From Auanema rhodensis (Eukaryota; Nematoda; Chromadorea; Rhabditida; Rhabditidae): a stretch of 64,000 nt of DNA. Shown piece by piece: positions 28,978-39,441 of this stretch (within the stretch, counting starts at the first letter, position 1; each line of letters opens with the position of its first letter). Position numbers and translations under genes: made by a program. The stretch is taken from assembly GCA_964057225.1 (NCBI GenBank), contig OZ059894.1:10116131-10180130 (forward strand). Reading direction: 5' to 3'. The notes below the pieces were generated by a model that did not search any database, had not been told where the DNA came from, and worked only from the letters and a program-made list of their open reading frames with translations.

Positions 28978-29013
<36 letters not shown>
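28978..29013 (+). repeat. (AGT)n trinucleotide repeat
   Basis: About eleven tandem AGT/TAG triplets, preceded by degenerate copies from about 28945. On the minus strand it reads as a threonine run. Confidence 0.9.
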
Positions 29014-30023
29014 CGTTGACAAGGACGAGGACGACGACAGTGATGGCTGATGATGATGTGATGACGAGGTCGACGTCCACCTAAGACGACGCTGATGAAG
29101 GGGAGGAAGATGGAAAAAACAAATCAGATTCCTCATATAGGATGTAAGACCATATGATCTTCTAAGAGCGATGTACAGCTTTCAAATATGAGTCATTTTC
29201 AATGATTCATGCTCTTCTTCATCACATCCTCGCCCCCCCCCCCTCCTCCTCCTCTTCTTCTTCCTCCCCCTTCTTGTTCTTCGCGTCTGTTGAACCAGAG
29301 GCATCGCTGCTGTATTCTTCAAATCACATACTATCTACGATTATCGCAGCAGACCTTCAATGTTGGCTGCTCTCCAAGTCGCCAAACATGGACCACATGT
29401 CCAAACTTTGAAAGTTAGTTTGACGGCACTCGAAAAGTAAAACCAAGAGAGAAAATGAGAAATCGAAAGCGAGAAATGGGGGAATAGAAGAGAAGAGAGA
29501 AGTGTGAATGAAGAGAAAATGAATAGGAATTGAAAAAGGGAAATAGAAAAAGGGTATTGCTGAAACAAAAACAACCATTTTGTGAGGCTTCCCTCGAATG
29601 CAATAAGAGGTTTCACATAGAAATTAGCAGAAATACACGTGAAACGTAAGGTTATAACTAAGTTTATACATGATTTTAATGAATAAAAGATCAAAGAAAT
29701 AAAGAATATTCTTAGAATTATTTGAAATTAGACAGCGTGACTTAGAGGTTGTCTCTTGAACAACGATGAGCAGAACGAATCGAAATGTTAGTAGTGATGA
29801 GCATCATCTTGTGCTTAGCAATAGATTGGAATTTTGGAATTATTTTGAAGTTTGAACCATAATATAATGGAAAGAAACGAACATTCATACAGTCGTCCGC
29901 CCATCCATCTATGCACAAGTGATTCTTTGAATCAAGCGATTCAGACAATCGTGTCTCAAAGACACCACTAAAGGACGGCGATGGTAGCGTTGGTGGTGCT
30001 GGTAGTGATGTTGATGATGATGG

Positions 30024-30054
<31 letters not shown>

Positions 30055-30791
30055 GAAGACGATGAATTGCTAGGACGACGACGACGTCGACGTCGACGAC
30101 AATCAGACCAGACCCCATGCGTTTTCTTTCGTTCGCATCTCATCTCTCCGTCTCTCATTCTTGTATTTCGATCATCTATCTCGTTGCCACTTTCCATCTT
30201 CAACTCTCTCTCATTTTCGTTACGTATTTCACATTCTCCATTTCTCCCTTGTTTCTGAGGCAACAGGATGACATCAGGCCCAGACAGACATTAACACTGG
30301 CGTGCCTTGAATCAACGTTGTTGAGGCTGAAGGCAACGGCGTCAACATGAGAAGCAAAATAAGTAAACGGAGGAAAAAAGTAATTTCTGCAAAAGTAGAC
30401 GCTGTTATGCCGTAGTACTACGATAGTTCTGATTGCTGGTTAATATGTTGAAATATTAGTGAAAAAGAAGGAATAACAGATGAAAAAATGAAGACAATGT
30501 TCTCAAGAATGAATTCAAATGTCATGAAAGTTATAGAAGAAAACGATTTGAAGTTGAATAACCATGATGACGACGATGACGATGACTTGAATGTTGAAGA
30601 TGGAGAAGAAGAAGATCGCGAATAATGAAACGGCGGAGATGATGAAGGAGACGACGAAGAAGCGACAACTACGACGTCAACAATAGATTACGATCGCAAT
30701 AGGCGATAATGTGAGCGACGAGCGCCGATACCACCTTCTGAAGACATTTGACGCTGTGTAGAAGGACTTGACGGAGTGAACAAGCAAAGAA

Positions 30792-30794
<3 letters not shown>

Positions 30795-30850
<56 letters not shown>

Positions 30851-30880
30851 GAGAGAGAGAGAGAGGGGGGAGAGAGAGAT
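30795..30880 (+). repeat. (GA)n microsatellite
   Basis: About 86 bp of GA repeat interrupted only by short G runs near 30839 and 30867-30870. The complementary (TC)n tract lies about 2.6 kb to the left at 28177. Confidence 0.95.
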
Positions 30881-33800
30881 AGCGTTGAAGGAACACAACA
30901 CGCAAATACAATTCGTTTTCAGATAGTCAACGGCTGGCAAACTTAGTGAATGTCGTCGGAAATGTGAAGAAAAGTTGTAATCGACAGATGAATGAATATG
31001 AAGTTCTGTGTGTGAATGATCACAACGACGAAGACGACTATCCAGCCTGGCCTTTGACTCGTCTTCTATCTCGGCATCGTCGTCGTCAGACCCGTCGTTG
31101 ACGACGTCGGTGAGTAGTGTTGAAGGAAATACGAGAGAGGCGCGCGATTGTCTGAATGACACCAGTGTAGAATACATAGAGTGGACGGAGAGCCCAGACA
31201 TCAGATGAGCGCCGTGAGACTAAATGAAAACGAGAGGACAGAGAAAGATGGTTTGGGACCGAATCAACAAAACGACACCGCCGCGGCGCATCTGTGGAGG
31301 GATTCTGCAGACCCCGTAGACTTTGATGATGACGATGTCGATGTCGACAAGAAGTTGGTGTTAAAGAAGAAAGGGGATATCTGAGAGGAGGATAGAGACA
31401 AACGAAAGAAGCAGAGCCACGTCAAGACAACAGTTGAACATCGATTAAGTATCAAGATATCACATCAGGCATGATTGAACATGAAATTCAGAATTTCAAC
31501 CGCAAAAGAAGTTAATTCAGCATTATGAGGTGTCAGAATACCGGAGAAAGTCTGGTAGAATAAACCATACTAGCAAGTTGTCGCCGTGAGGCCATGTGAA
31601 CATCTGGCCAGAGGCTATATCTGAAGAGGTGGAAGCGACAGACGATAGAGGACAGATGACGATATTGTCATGAATAGAACGCAGGCGAATCGTCAAGGAG
31701 ACGACGACAACAATCAGCACGATGATGACAAAGATGGTGACGACAACGACGACGACAACAGCTACAGCCAGTGAAGAAATGATGTAACGGCTGACAACGT
31801 CAATGATTTTCGAGTTGAAAGATATGGTTGGTGGAGAAAGTTCAAAAGAAGAAGAAGAAGATGATGATGATGATGAGATGACTCCAGAACGAGTGGAGAC
31901 AATCCAAATGCGAAATGACTTGCCAAGGCGAAGCATCGTTGAAATGAGCGTATAATGATGAGAATAATAGTAAATCTATCATCAATTGAGCATTAAGGCA
32001 CCCAAGTTATTTGCTGTCATCAAGGAGCAAATGATGACTGGTTTAGAACGAAGTTTGACCTAACCATCATGTTGTTTCAGCACTGACTGATGATGAAACC
32101 TTGCCGAAATCTTAACGTGATCTAAACTGAGGAAGATGATAAAGCTCATGATTTCCATCTATCAATTGCCGACAAAATCTTTTTAGAATCTATTTTAACA
32201 ATGAGTGAAGTTCTATCGTCATACTTCCGCCTGTTTCTGAAGTTTGAAGCTATATCCTCTGCTTCTCTCGTTGCTTGTTGTCGTAGATTCAAAGGCTCAA
32301 TGTCTTCTAGCTCATGGCTTTCTCAGAGCTTATTCGTCGTCATTTTCTCTGGGCTTTTGCCTCACTTTCTGCCTTCGTGGCTTCTCTCAGAAGCCAACGA
32401 GCAAATGAGAGATGAGAAGTAGAAGAAGGGGAAGAAGAAAAGGAATTGGGAGAGACAAGCTGAATGGCAAGCAGTAGATGCAGATGCAGAAGAGGAGAGC
32501 TTAGAAGATCATCTGATGGCATCCAGATGCTGTTGCCTTCTCTCTAAGTAGTGTTATCCACATAACACGTATATTGCTGTAGAAATAACGATATAACAAA
32601 TACATTTCGAAGCTGAACAGAACAGAAGAGAAACAGAAGACCGTCAATCTGCCAGATTTCGTTCAGCTTCTCATCAAGAGACATCAGACGTTGCACAGAC
32701 ACATCAATAAGAAGCAGCGCCTGGGAATTTGTGAGCAGCTTGCTTCGTGGTTCCAGGCCTTTGCTCTGCTACTGCTCTCCTATTGAAAGAATTAGGAAAA
32801 TTGTGTAGAAGGTGAAGAAGAAAAGAAGAAGCAAAGGGAGAATTTGGAGGTTGACAGACAGAGAGGGAAGAAGGGAGAAAAGAGGGGTTGAGAGGTCTGG
32901 AAGAGGGGATGATATTGGGGTTTTCAATGAACAGACATGAAGTTTCAGAATATGTAGTTGAAAATACTAGTTACATCTATGATAATATAGTCGATAGGTC
33001 AGGTTTGGCTGAGAAAAGAATGATGAAGTAAAGATATACTAGCGTCATGTTCATGATGTAACTCTTCCAGAATTGATGAGACTGCCCTTTTCAGAGAAAA
33101 CAGACAGTCAAGAATTCATACACTAGTATGAAGAACAACTTGTGTATGTCGTTTCCTGGCTCTCATTCTGAATACATCATCGATGTGAAAGAGAGAGAAG
33201 ACTTACAACCTTCAGATGGGCTTCCTTTCAGACGACGCCAACATTCGGCTGCGGCTGCAACGACGACTATGTCAAGTCTGACCCACTTCAATCGACTGTA
33301 GTTAGGGGCGACGACTCCAGGACAACGTCATCTACATGATTGGCTTCTTTTGCTTGGATACGAAGCTGAATCTAGTCGAAAAGCCGTGTATAAGGAAGGA
33401 TTATAGGTTAGAAATTGTAAGCGCTGGGACTTTCGTCAGATGAAGCTATTATGCCGGGAAAAAGCTTCATTCTCGGAAAAGATTTGTGAAGCATTTAATT
33501 GTATCAAACTGAAGTTATAACAGATCCAAAGAATGAGAGATTATGAAGAGATGTTCAGAGGGAATGATTTTGATTGTTAACCAAAATTGTACATTTGAAA
33601 ATCTAGCACACGATTTGATGTTTCATCTTAACGCTCACAAGCTTAAACCAGAATCCTATTCATCAAACCAAATATCAGGAAATCTCAACCTGATTTTGCT
33701 CAGCCTGTTGAAAAGAGAGCAGTTCACTAAGGATATTAATATAAGAAGAACAGAAGACGTGAGATGGGGAGCGGAGAACTGGAATACACGAGATGAGTTG

Positions 33801-34644
33801 AAGCCAAAGAAGACTTCCATACTCGATGGAAATAGAAAAAAAGGTTTCTACGTTGGGATTCATAATGTTAATTGTCTCGTTGTCGTCGAATCTTCGTTAT
33901 GGAATATGGGGGGAGAAGACCAGCTGTTATGACGACGGGGCAAAACGAGGCAAGATACAGAAGTTGATGAAGACGACGGGGACGAAAAAGAGACGACCAA
34001 ATGGTAAAAAAGATTTGAAAAAACGTGAAAAATGGATGAAAGACATTGTAAAAGGAGGGAGAAGAAAAGAAGGTGAACAGATCTAAGATCTGCTTTCTAG
34101 TCAATACTTTTCTTTCCTTTTTTCAAGTAAAAGAGAGAATGAAAGAGAGAGATGCAGAGTGAGAGGGGGGTGAGAGGGGAGAAAGAGTAGAAGAAAGAGA
34201 ATGGAAGGTTGAAAGGCACAAATGAAAAAGAGAGAAAGAGGAAGAAAATGAATGACAAATTCTACATGAGGATGAAGAAGTAGAGAAAAGTTGGAGAAAA
34301 GAAAGTTTCGTTCAATGTTTTCTTGGCCAATCGAGAGGCCTATGATACCGTACGAGTTGAAATGGAAATCTCTTCAATCTGGGTTTTGTTCTTGAACTTC
34401 TGAAGGCGGCTAAAGCAGAAAAACGAAAAACTTTTCAACTTCACATGGTGATGCAACAAGCAGAGCTGAGAAGGAATTGGAAATTGCTGTGGCAGAAAAC
34501 AAAAAAACGAATTCAAGAAGAACCGGATTAGAAGTCTTCATATCACATCACAATATTTAGCAGAGGAAGAGTAGTATACGATGAGTAGAAGGAGAAGATG
34601 CTTCTGCGGATGGTGTTAGTACTTATGATGCTGCCGCTGCTGTT

Positions 34645-34675
<31 letters not shown>

Positions 34676-35593
34676 ATTGTGATGATGAAAACCACAGAGA
34701 GATGACGATAACGAATACAATGTATTTGATGACGTCTTCGATGAACGAACGTACGGACTAACAGCCGGTATGTTAGAGGAGCAGCCTGAACGTTGTCGGA
34801 ACGAACTAACCAAGGAATGATCGTTGATGACGACGTTGATGAAGAAGAAGATGAAGGAGATGATGAAGAAGATGATGAAGACATCGACGTCGAAGAAAAT
34901 TCTAAAACTACTGATTTTCATAATGACATTCACAACATCATCGTCATCATCCTTCTTCTTCTTCTTCTTCTTTAATATCAGCATTAGAAAAAAATAAAAA
35001 GAAATATGTAGAAGGATTAAAGGAGATGGGAGTGAGAAAAACGCAATTGGAAGTTGAAAAAAAGTTTTTTTTTTCGCAAGAAAAGTATGGAAGATGAAAA
35101 AGACAATACTCATCTTCTTTATCGATTTTCTGATTGGCATTGAGAGGATGTATTTCGAGTTCAAAATAAGAGAGAAGGAATAGACAAAGCATGAATTTAG
35201 GATAAAACATGAATAATATGATTAAAAAGCAAACAAATTACAAAAATAATTACGTAAATAGTTAAATGAAACTAAGAAATATTATGAATTTTTATGAAAA
35301 TTCGTTCATTCGTTCAGATTATATGGAACTATAAAATATTTTTGAGACAAAAAAGTTCAAAAATCGAAGAACAATTGATCAAAAAAAAGGAAAGAAAACA
35401 TCATCATCATCATCATCAACTAATAAAAAACTTTTATAGATATACATAGTTAATTTTATTTAAAAAAACCATTTAATTAACTTGTATAATAAGGAAAATC
35501 CTTCAATTTCTTATAGAATATCACACCGTTTATCTCAGGGTGTCTTTGTGTATGTGGTTTTGTGAGCTTAGTTGATGTTGTTGAAAGTGTGGT

Positions 35594-35670
35594 GATGAGG
35601 ATGAGGATGAGGATGAGGATGAGGATGAGGATGAGGATGAGGATGAGGATGAGGATGAGGATGAGGATGA
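35594..35670 (+). repeat. (GATGAG)n hexanucleotide tandem repeat
   Basis: About thirteen nearly perfect copies of GATGAG, ending in GATGATAATG. It is the only clear hexamer array in the window and lies about 300 bp from the stop codon of the orphan exons at 35972-36297. Confidence 0.95.
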
Positions 35671-35971
35671 TAATGCTGACGTTGATGATATTATCAAACC
35701 GGATTAATCTGATTATTGAACTCTTTTCATATTGACTAACAGATATAGTATAAAAATAATTTTTTTCAGTCTTCCACCGAAAAAACTCAAATTATTCCTA
35801 AATGAGCTACAACTTCCGTTTTCCAAGCTAGATATAGATAGATGGGTGGAAAACTATGTATGAACAGAAGGATATAATCCAGATTAAGATTATCCATAAG
35901 TATCACTTCAATCTTTCTTTTCCTCCATTTATTCAACTTCAAAATATAATTATTTAAGTTTTCAGTGAATC

Positions 35972-36297
35972 TTAGATGAAAACGTCCATTTCAGCAGCAT
36001 CCAACAGTGGGAAGACGAGGTTAATGTACTCAAAATCTTTTGGAAAAAAAAAAGAAACCGATCAAAACTACTTCTTTTCAAATGTCTTCTTTCAAACAAC
36101 AACCGTCATCTCTTAACCCCTTCCTCTCCCCGTTTGTCTCTCTCTTACTCTCTCTCTCTCTATCTCCTCTATATTTTTCTCGGAACTATTTCAGGAGCCA
36201 CAAATCAAGAAAGAAAGAAGACTCACCTTTAACAAAAGAAAAACTTTGGAACTCTTCCCGTTGTTCGGCTACACGTGTACTTTGGTCTAAGCTTGAA
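35972..36297 (-). CDS. Two orphan 3'-terminal exons, AGC-kinase-tail-like (tentative)
   Basis: Two minus-strand segments join in phase: 36297-36227 (71 nt; it needs two nt of a codon from an upstream exon) and 36036-35972 (65 nt, ending in TAA). The donor AAAG|GTGAGTC and the acceptor, a long T run then CCAAAAG, are reasonable; the upstream acceptor (AAATAAAAG) is weak. The 44 residues include EEFQSFSF, matching the FxxF[ST][FY] hydrophobic motif of AGC kinases, followed by FEYIN and later PLL, which recalls the atypical protein kinase C C-terminus. No kinase-domain exon was found upstream on this strand before the neighbouring genes. It may be a gene remnant, the end of a gene with a very long first intron, or chance. 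The 190-bp intron holds a CT tract. Confidence 0.3.
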
Positions 36298-36717
36298 CTT
36301 TTATTTAAACAGTAGATTTATTGTAGATTGATCAGAATTTCTTTCAAATCTGAATAAAATAATTTAAATAATACATAAATTCCAATTAAAAGTTTAAAAT
36401 AAACTAAAAAGGATGAGAAAAGGAGCTTTTTTTGAAGAAAGTTCATCGTCTGTTTGAGACGACTGGTGTTGGCCATCATTTGCAGATGATATGCTATGAA
36501 TAATTGCCAATAGCTATGTATTTACAATCCAAAATAATCATATAAAGTCATGTAGAAACAGCAATACTGATCCAAAACTCTTCCCAAATTCTATTTATCG
36601 ATTATCAAGAGATAGAGCGCCAATATAGTGCATTTTGGAATGTTGCCAACGTCATCATTAAGCGGTATTCATAAACATCATAATACACATAAATTAATTA
36701 TTATTTGATAAATAAGT

Positions 36718-36723
36718 TTTATT
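36718..36723 (-). terminator. AATAAA poly(A) signal of the six-cysteine peptide gene
   Basis: AATAAA on the minus strand begins 7 nt after the stop codon at 36730, implying a very short 3' UTR. Confidence 0.6.
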
Positions 36724-36729
36724 ATTCGT

Positions 36730-37103
36730 TTATTTACAAATGCAATTCTTTGGTTTCATACATAGCTTTGAGTTGGAGAGATGTAAACATCTGGAGAAAT
36801 CGTAGCATCGCAAACTACATGTCTGTGGATCTTCCATGGTTTCGAACCTGTGACGACTGTTCATGTAAGCTTCTCGTTCAATTATTTGATTCACCCAATG
36901 ATCAATATTCCCATAATTTGGCTGAAATGTTATTTTTTTCGAAAGTCTCTGAGAAATAACAATAGATAATGCCGTTGTTAAACAGGGATTTTGACAGGAA
37001 ATCTCAAATAAAATACAATACGACTTACATATCCGGTACGATATACATAGCTTGACGAGAAATTTATGAAAAAATTCAGAAATAGGATGTAGATGATGAT
37101 CAT
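36730..37103 (-). CDS. Small secreted six-cysteine peptide, 88 aa, unrecognised family
   Basis: Two exons, 37103-37029 and 36921-36730, joined by a phase-0 intron with donor TAT|GTAAGTC and acceptor ATTTCAG|CCA. Residues 1-18 are a strongly hydrophobic signal peptide. The precursor then has a Cys-free, charged stretch (about 19-58) and a compact C-terminal block of six cysteines in the last 30 residues, spaced C-x3-C-x5-C-x8-C-x5-C-x-C and ending one lysine later. The terminal C-x-C and basic LCMKPKNC recall cysteine-stabilised alpha/beta peptides (defensins and related), but the usual C-x3-C and C-x-C pairing geometry is not exact, so I assign no function. A possible trans-splice acceptor (TTGGTCAG) lies 22 nt before the ATG. 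The Ly6/ET-like secreted gene lies upstream on the same strand, and a TTCACGTGAA palindrome lies 250 bp upstream. Confidence 0.6.
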
Positions 37104-37350
37104 TTCAAAGACGAAATGACTCTTGCTGACCAATTCAAAGCAATGAAAGCTTATTCTCAAGTTCTCGCAAGGACAATTGAATTTTGTTTATTTGATTTTG
37201 TTTGTTTGTCAACAACAACGAACAATCAATTCAAATGAGTAATTGAATTCCTTTCTCACCTTTTCTAACACGTCATCATCTTCACTTCACAACCTTTTGA
37301 GCAACTTAGCAACTTAGCAAAAGCGATACTTTCAAAAACAAATAGTTCTG

Positions 37351-37360
37351 TTCACGTGAA
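37351..37360. promoter_or_regulatory. Palindromic E-box TTCACGTGAA (copy 1)
   Basis: A perfect 10-bp palindrome with a CACGTG core, the binding site class of bHLH factors. It lies about 250 bp upstream of the six-cysteine peptide start and just past the stop codon of the Ly6/ET-like gene. An identical copy is at 38033. Confidence 0.45.
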
Positions 37361-37440
37361 ATTCTTTCTCAAAGAAAGGTGTACGAAATAAAATTGTATT
37401 TGATTTGATATAAACATTAGAGATCAGATATAGGCAAAAG

Positions 37441-37796
37441 CTAAAAGTTACATAAATCTGTATCACAGAGACAAGTTATGATGTTTGGTCCTGTTCTTCG
37501 CTGAATAAGCTTGTTATAGGTTTGAGCACATCCAAGAGCAATATCACTGTTATTGATGGAGATACATTCACGGTGTATAGCATGAAGAGAAACTAAAAAG
37601 AAAAACTCAAATGAAGAACGATAGAGAGAGAGGGGGGAGAAAGAGAGAGATGATTGAAACCTGGTGAGCTTTCCTCTATAAGAGCTGTTTTCAAGCAATA
37701 TCCATCGCAATCAATAGATCCATGATTATCATCCAAACACCGAAAGCATTCAGATGTTTTCAATAGAATGAGAAGAAGAATGAACTGAATTTTCAT
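37441..37796 (-). CDS. Secreted Ly6/uPAR or ET-module-like protein, 95 aa
   Basis: Exons 37796-37661 and 37592-37441 join across a 68-bp CT-rich intron (phase 1). Residues 1-16 form a signal peptide (KIQFILLLILL). The mature part has ten cysteines and ends CLCDTDLCNF. The CxxDxCN ending is the signature of three-finger Ly6/uPAR domains and of the nematode ET module, although the usual CC is C-L-C here. Proteins of this type are extracellular, either GPI-anchored or free. No hydrophobic C-terminal GPI signal follows, so it is probably secreted. The start has a possible acceptor AATCAG 5 nt upstream. It diverges from the tetraspanin gene with 267 bp between the start codons. Ligand and tissue role cannot be read from the sequence. 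Confidence 0.75.
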
Positions 37797-38032
37797 GGAA
37801 ACTGATTCGTTTGAAACTGGCAGATGCTGTGATTGAAGAATGATGAAATGAGTGAAAGCCTGATAGGACTGGTTGCCTGACAGACGATGTCATCATCATC
37901 TTTGAGGCAAACAGACGTTCAACGTCGAAAATCTTCAGTGTCGAACAGAAGTTACTGAAAGGTCATACTCATCTACTATGGATTCAGATGTTTCCTTTTT
38001 CCAAAAAAATAAAATTTTATTTCCACGCAAAG

Positions 38033-38042
38033 TTCACGTGAA
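38033..38042. promoter_or_regulatory. Palindromic E-box TTCACGTGAA (copy 2)
   Basis: Identical to the palindrome at 37351-37360. It lies 21 nt before the tetraspanin start codon and about 237 bp upstream of the divergent Ly6/ET-like gene, so it could serve both promoters. Confidence 0.45.
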
Positions 38043-38063
38043 ATATTAATTTTCCCGTGTTAA

Positions 38064-39272
38064 ATGACAAAGCATGGTCGATTTTCACTCCAAACGATCC
38101 TTGTAATTCAAGGATGTTTACTTTATTTAGGTAAATAGAATGTAATGATTTCTTTCATTTATTTAGAAATTTAATAAAACTTATTCTTTAAGTTCTTGAA
38201 AAAACATGGTCATTAGTATTCCGTGATGATTTGCCTGTTATATATGATCAAAACGAATATTATCGTTTCTATCAAGGCTTCATCATATGTTGCTCATCTT
38301 CATTAACATGCATTCTAGTTATTTTTATTTTTTTGTTTACCAGTGTAGGTTTTTTTCAAATTTTCAATAAAGAAATTTTCACCTTTTTCCTTATTCAGTT
38401 CAACTTTTTGAAGAAAAAATTAATTGTTTTGATAAATTGTCTCCATATTTCCTTGTTTATACCATTCTATCTATCCGGTAATGACTATTTCTCATTTTTA
38501 GAAAGTTAATAAACGAATTTTCAGGGTTTTATCTAACCGTTGATAGACCTGGCTTACAGTTGAACCACAATTTTCAGCTCGTCTATGAAAAAGGTTGGGA
38601 AATATCTCAGAGAAATAGTTCGTCAGATTCATTTGAACATATTATTCAAACTAATAAGTTTTATTGTTGTTGCGGATTGGAGAATTCAGATGATATCATG
38701 GATGTTAGCTAGCAATAATCCGTAGTATTTGAAGCCTAATCATTGAATTCATAGAATTCGACTCTCTTTACACACATATTGTGTCCGCAAAGACGATTCA
38801 TAATCGGGGGATGTTCGAATACTTATTATCAAGGATGTTCCATTGTAATTCCCCTGAAACATAGAACTCGAGTCAAGGTAGTCAGCTCGTTTATGATGGT
38901 TCTAATCACAATTCCTTTAGTATTTTTCTTTTATTTCGCTTTTAACCAGTCTTGCAACATTGATCACATCTCCATTTTTCTATGCCATTTTCGAGGTTTT
39001 TTTTTATCAAAAATGTTTATTCTAACCAAATATTTTACCTTTTATTTAAGAAAGAAAGAAGATTATTTCGCGCTAACTATATACGTCAATGGCAAATAGA
39101 ATGGATAAAGAAATTCAATAATGATAGAGCTGAATATGAAGATATAACTCAACTATCATCAAAACGAAATATTATTCATAAGAACATTAGCGAAACACGC
39201 TATTTGCTGGATAATACTCAGATGGATTCATATTCACAAATGCCGAGTACAAGGACAGTTGTCAAAATTTGA
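38064..39272 (+). CDS. Tetraspanin, 298 aa, 7 exons
   Basis: Exons 38064-38130, 38193-38344, 38399-38477, 38525-38703, 38755-38877, 38921-38995 and 39051-39272 join in phase to 298 residues. Four hydrophobic segments fall near residues 7-32, 51-72, 80-104 and 201-223. The large extracellular loop between helices 3 and 4 has CCCG at 147-150 and further cysteines at 169, 179 and 187, the last as QGC. This is the CCG plus GC pattern that defines tetraspanins, which organise membrane-protein complexes. The cytoplasmic tail after helix 4 is long (about 73 residues), basic at first and then Ser/Thr/Asn-rich. Helix 1 contains polar residues. No in-frame ATG lies nearby upstream. The stop codon overlaps a poly(A) signal. 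The gene converges on the MFSD8-like gene. Confidence 0.8.
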
Positions 39273-39277
39273 ATAAA
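39272..39277 (+). terminator. AATAAA poly(A) signal overlapping the tetraspanin stop codon
   Basis: The sequence TGAATAAA makes the last base of the TGA stop the first base of AATAAA, so the 3' UTR should be only some 15-20 nt. Confidence 0.6.
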
Positions 39278-39401
39278 AATATTTTTTCGCTTTAGGACCA
39301 TTTTCTTGATTTTCATTTTAAAAGATATTAGATTCATGCAACGGTTGCATTCGCATAAGCTTTAATGTGAAGGCTGATAATGAATTTCAAATTTAAAACT
39401 A

Positions 39402-39407
39402 TTTATT
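39402..39407 (-). terminator. AATAAA poly(A) signal of the MFSD8-like gene
   Basis: AATAAA on the minus strand lies about 35 nt past the stop codon at 39442. The two convergent genes leave about 125 bp between their poly(A) signals. Confidence 0.55.
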
Positions 39408-39441
39408 ATTAATTTTCTCTTAAAAACTAAAAAAAACATCT

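Larger units (their letters stand above)
16363..35970. other. Purine-skewed, repeat-rich gene desert
   Basis: Nearly 20 kb without a supportable exon chain. By eye the plus strand is strongly purine-rich, built of GAAGA, GATGA, GACGAC and GAGAGA units, and looks less AT-rich than the 38-57 kb part of the window. Minus-strand frames of 100-130 codons (for example 18845-19514 and 19899-20288) are Ser/Leu/Phe-rich and are expected from a purine-rich opposite strand, which has few stop triplets. Two longer non-repetitive frames (27166-27378 and 33543-33932) are treated as observations, not genes. It may be intergenic DNA or a long intron. Confidence 0.5.

Noticed and set aside
29742-31201. Long minus-strand frames with Ser and Arg runs (173 and 174 codons)
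   Set aside because: Their length comes from GAT, GAC and GA simple repeats; composition is that of the repeats.
36766-36921. Reading the cysteine exon as the N-terminus of an exostosin (CYDFSRC resembles the EXT CFDxxRC motif)
   Set aside because: No following exostosin exon could be found, while the direct reading gives a terminating, cysteine-patterned peptide.
36705-36959. 84-codon plus-strand frame
   Set aside because: It lies opposite exon 2 of the six-cysteine peptide gene, whose minus-strand splice phase and signal peptide are better supported.
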